Below, one piece after another: positions 6,979 through 7,228 of a stretch of DNA of 7,228 bases. Each line of letters starts with the position of its first letter. Positions within the stretch are counted from its first letter, which is position 1. A model generated the notes under the pieces. That model saw only the letters and a program-made list of their open reading frames with translations, ran no database searches and was not told the origin of the DNA. The position numbers were made by a program, and so were the translations under genes. Where the stretch lies: NCBI GenBank assembly GCA_947460795.1, contig CANHJA010000116.1, forward strand, positions 1-7,228, read 5' to 3'. The stretch comes from Bacteroidota bacterium (GTDB taxonomy: Bacteria; Bacteroidota; Bacteroidia; Chitinophagales; Chitinophagaceae).

Positions 6979-7058
6979 CAATCCAATCAATCAACTATAG
7001 ATCTTTAAAATTAGAAAATTAATTTTTTCTTAATCAAGTAAATAAGCTTTCTTAAGAA

Positions 7059-7131
7059 GCCGCTTTAGCTCAGTTGGTAGAGCAGCTGATTTGTAATCAG
7101 CAGGTCGTCGGTTCGAGTCCGATTAGCGGCT
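7059..7131 (+). tRNA. tRNA-Thr(TGT)
   Basis: A 73-base cloverleaf: acceptor GCCGCTT (7059-7065) with TAGCGGC (7124-7130), D stem GCTC/GAGC, anticodon stem GCTGA/TCAGC with loop TTTGTAA, and T arm GTCGG-TTCGAGT-CCGAT. The anticodon TGT (7092-7094) reads ACA and other threonine codons. The discriminator is T7131 and CCA is not encoded. The seventh acceptor pair is a T-T mismatch (7065 with 7124); all other stems are good. The leader ends in the 10-base palindrome TTCTTAAGAA (7049-7058), directly before base 1. Confidence 0.96.
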
Positions 7132-7143
7132 CTTTTTTTTATT

Positions 7144-7227
7144 GGGTAGTTGACCGAGTGGCTAAAGGTGACAGACTGTAAATCTGTTGATGTAATGTCT
7201 ACGGTGGTTCGAATCCATCACTGCCCA
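7144..7227 (+). tRNA. tRNA-Tyr(GTA)
   Basis: A class II tRNA of 84 bases: acceptor GGGTAGT (7144-7150) with ACTGCCC (7220-7226) including one G-T wobble, D stem ACC/GGT, anticodon stem ACAGA/TCTGT with loop CTGTAAA, a long variable region (about 7188-7202), and T arm GGTGG-TTCGAAT-CCATC. The anticodon is GTA at 7178-7180, and the long variable arm is as expected for bacterial tRNA-Tyr. The discriminator is A7227; the window ends one base later, so processing signals and any following tRNA are out of view. It lies 12 bases after tRNA-Thr, so the two are co-transcribed. Confidence 0.96.
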
Positions 7228-7228
7228 C

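Overview
The window looks like chromosomal DNA of a member of the Bacteroidota, probably a flavobacterium-like or chitinophaga-like lineage; the sequence does not fix the genus. Four things point there. The DNA is very AT-rich. Two secreted proteins are built like type IX secretion (T9SS) cargo, and one carries a type A C-terminal sorting domain. Promoters fit the Bacteroidota pattern TTTG / about 19 bases / TAnnTTTG, best seen at 6948-6978. There are no clear Shine-Dalgarno sites; starts are preceded by A/T-rich leaders.

Layout. Bases 1-932 (minus strand) hold the first 310 codons of an exported protein that runs off the left edge. A strong intrinsic terminator (974-1009) separates it from a complete minus-strand gene (1034-2719) for a secreted, T9SS-targeted thioredoxin-fold protein with a WCGPC motif. 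The two minus-strand genes share an almost identical promoter/leader motif just before their ATG codons. An 85-base divergent region (2720-2804) leads into a plus-strand gene (2805-3443) for an exported protein I do not recognise; its promoter lies so close to the ATG that the mRNA may be leaderless. After a 229-base spacer comes topA (3673-6348), DNA topoisomerase I, with all expected catalytic residues and a zinc-free C-terminus. The spacer at 6349-6514 holds a small cluster of ACTTT...TCTTT repeats and leads to a small two-helix membrane protein (6515-6778). The spacer at 6779-7058 carries an A-tract and a consensus promoter for a tRNA operon beginning with tRNA-Thr(TGT) and tRNA-Tyr(GTA) at the right edge.

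How they fit together. The genes are mostly separate transcription units, not one pathway. The two minus-strand genes may be functionally related: both encode secreted proteins, one has a thioredoxin fold, and the other has a domain arrangement that I recall from Omp28-like thioredoxin-fold proteins. The rest is housekeeping: topoisomerase I and the start of a tRNA cluster that in many bacteria continues with tRNA-Gly, tRNA-Thr and the gene for EF-Tu.

I did not find a phage, CRISPR array, insertion sequence, defence island or clearly novel multi-gene system. The most unusual items are the shared leader motif, the apparent leaderless gene, the helically phased repeat cluster and the two unrecognised proteins.
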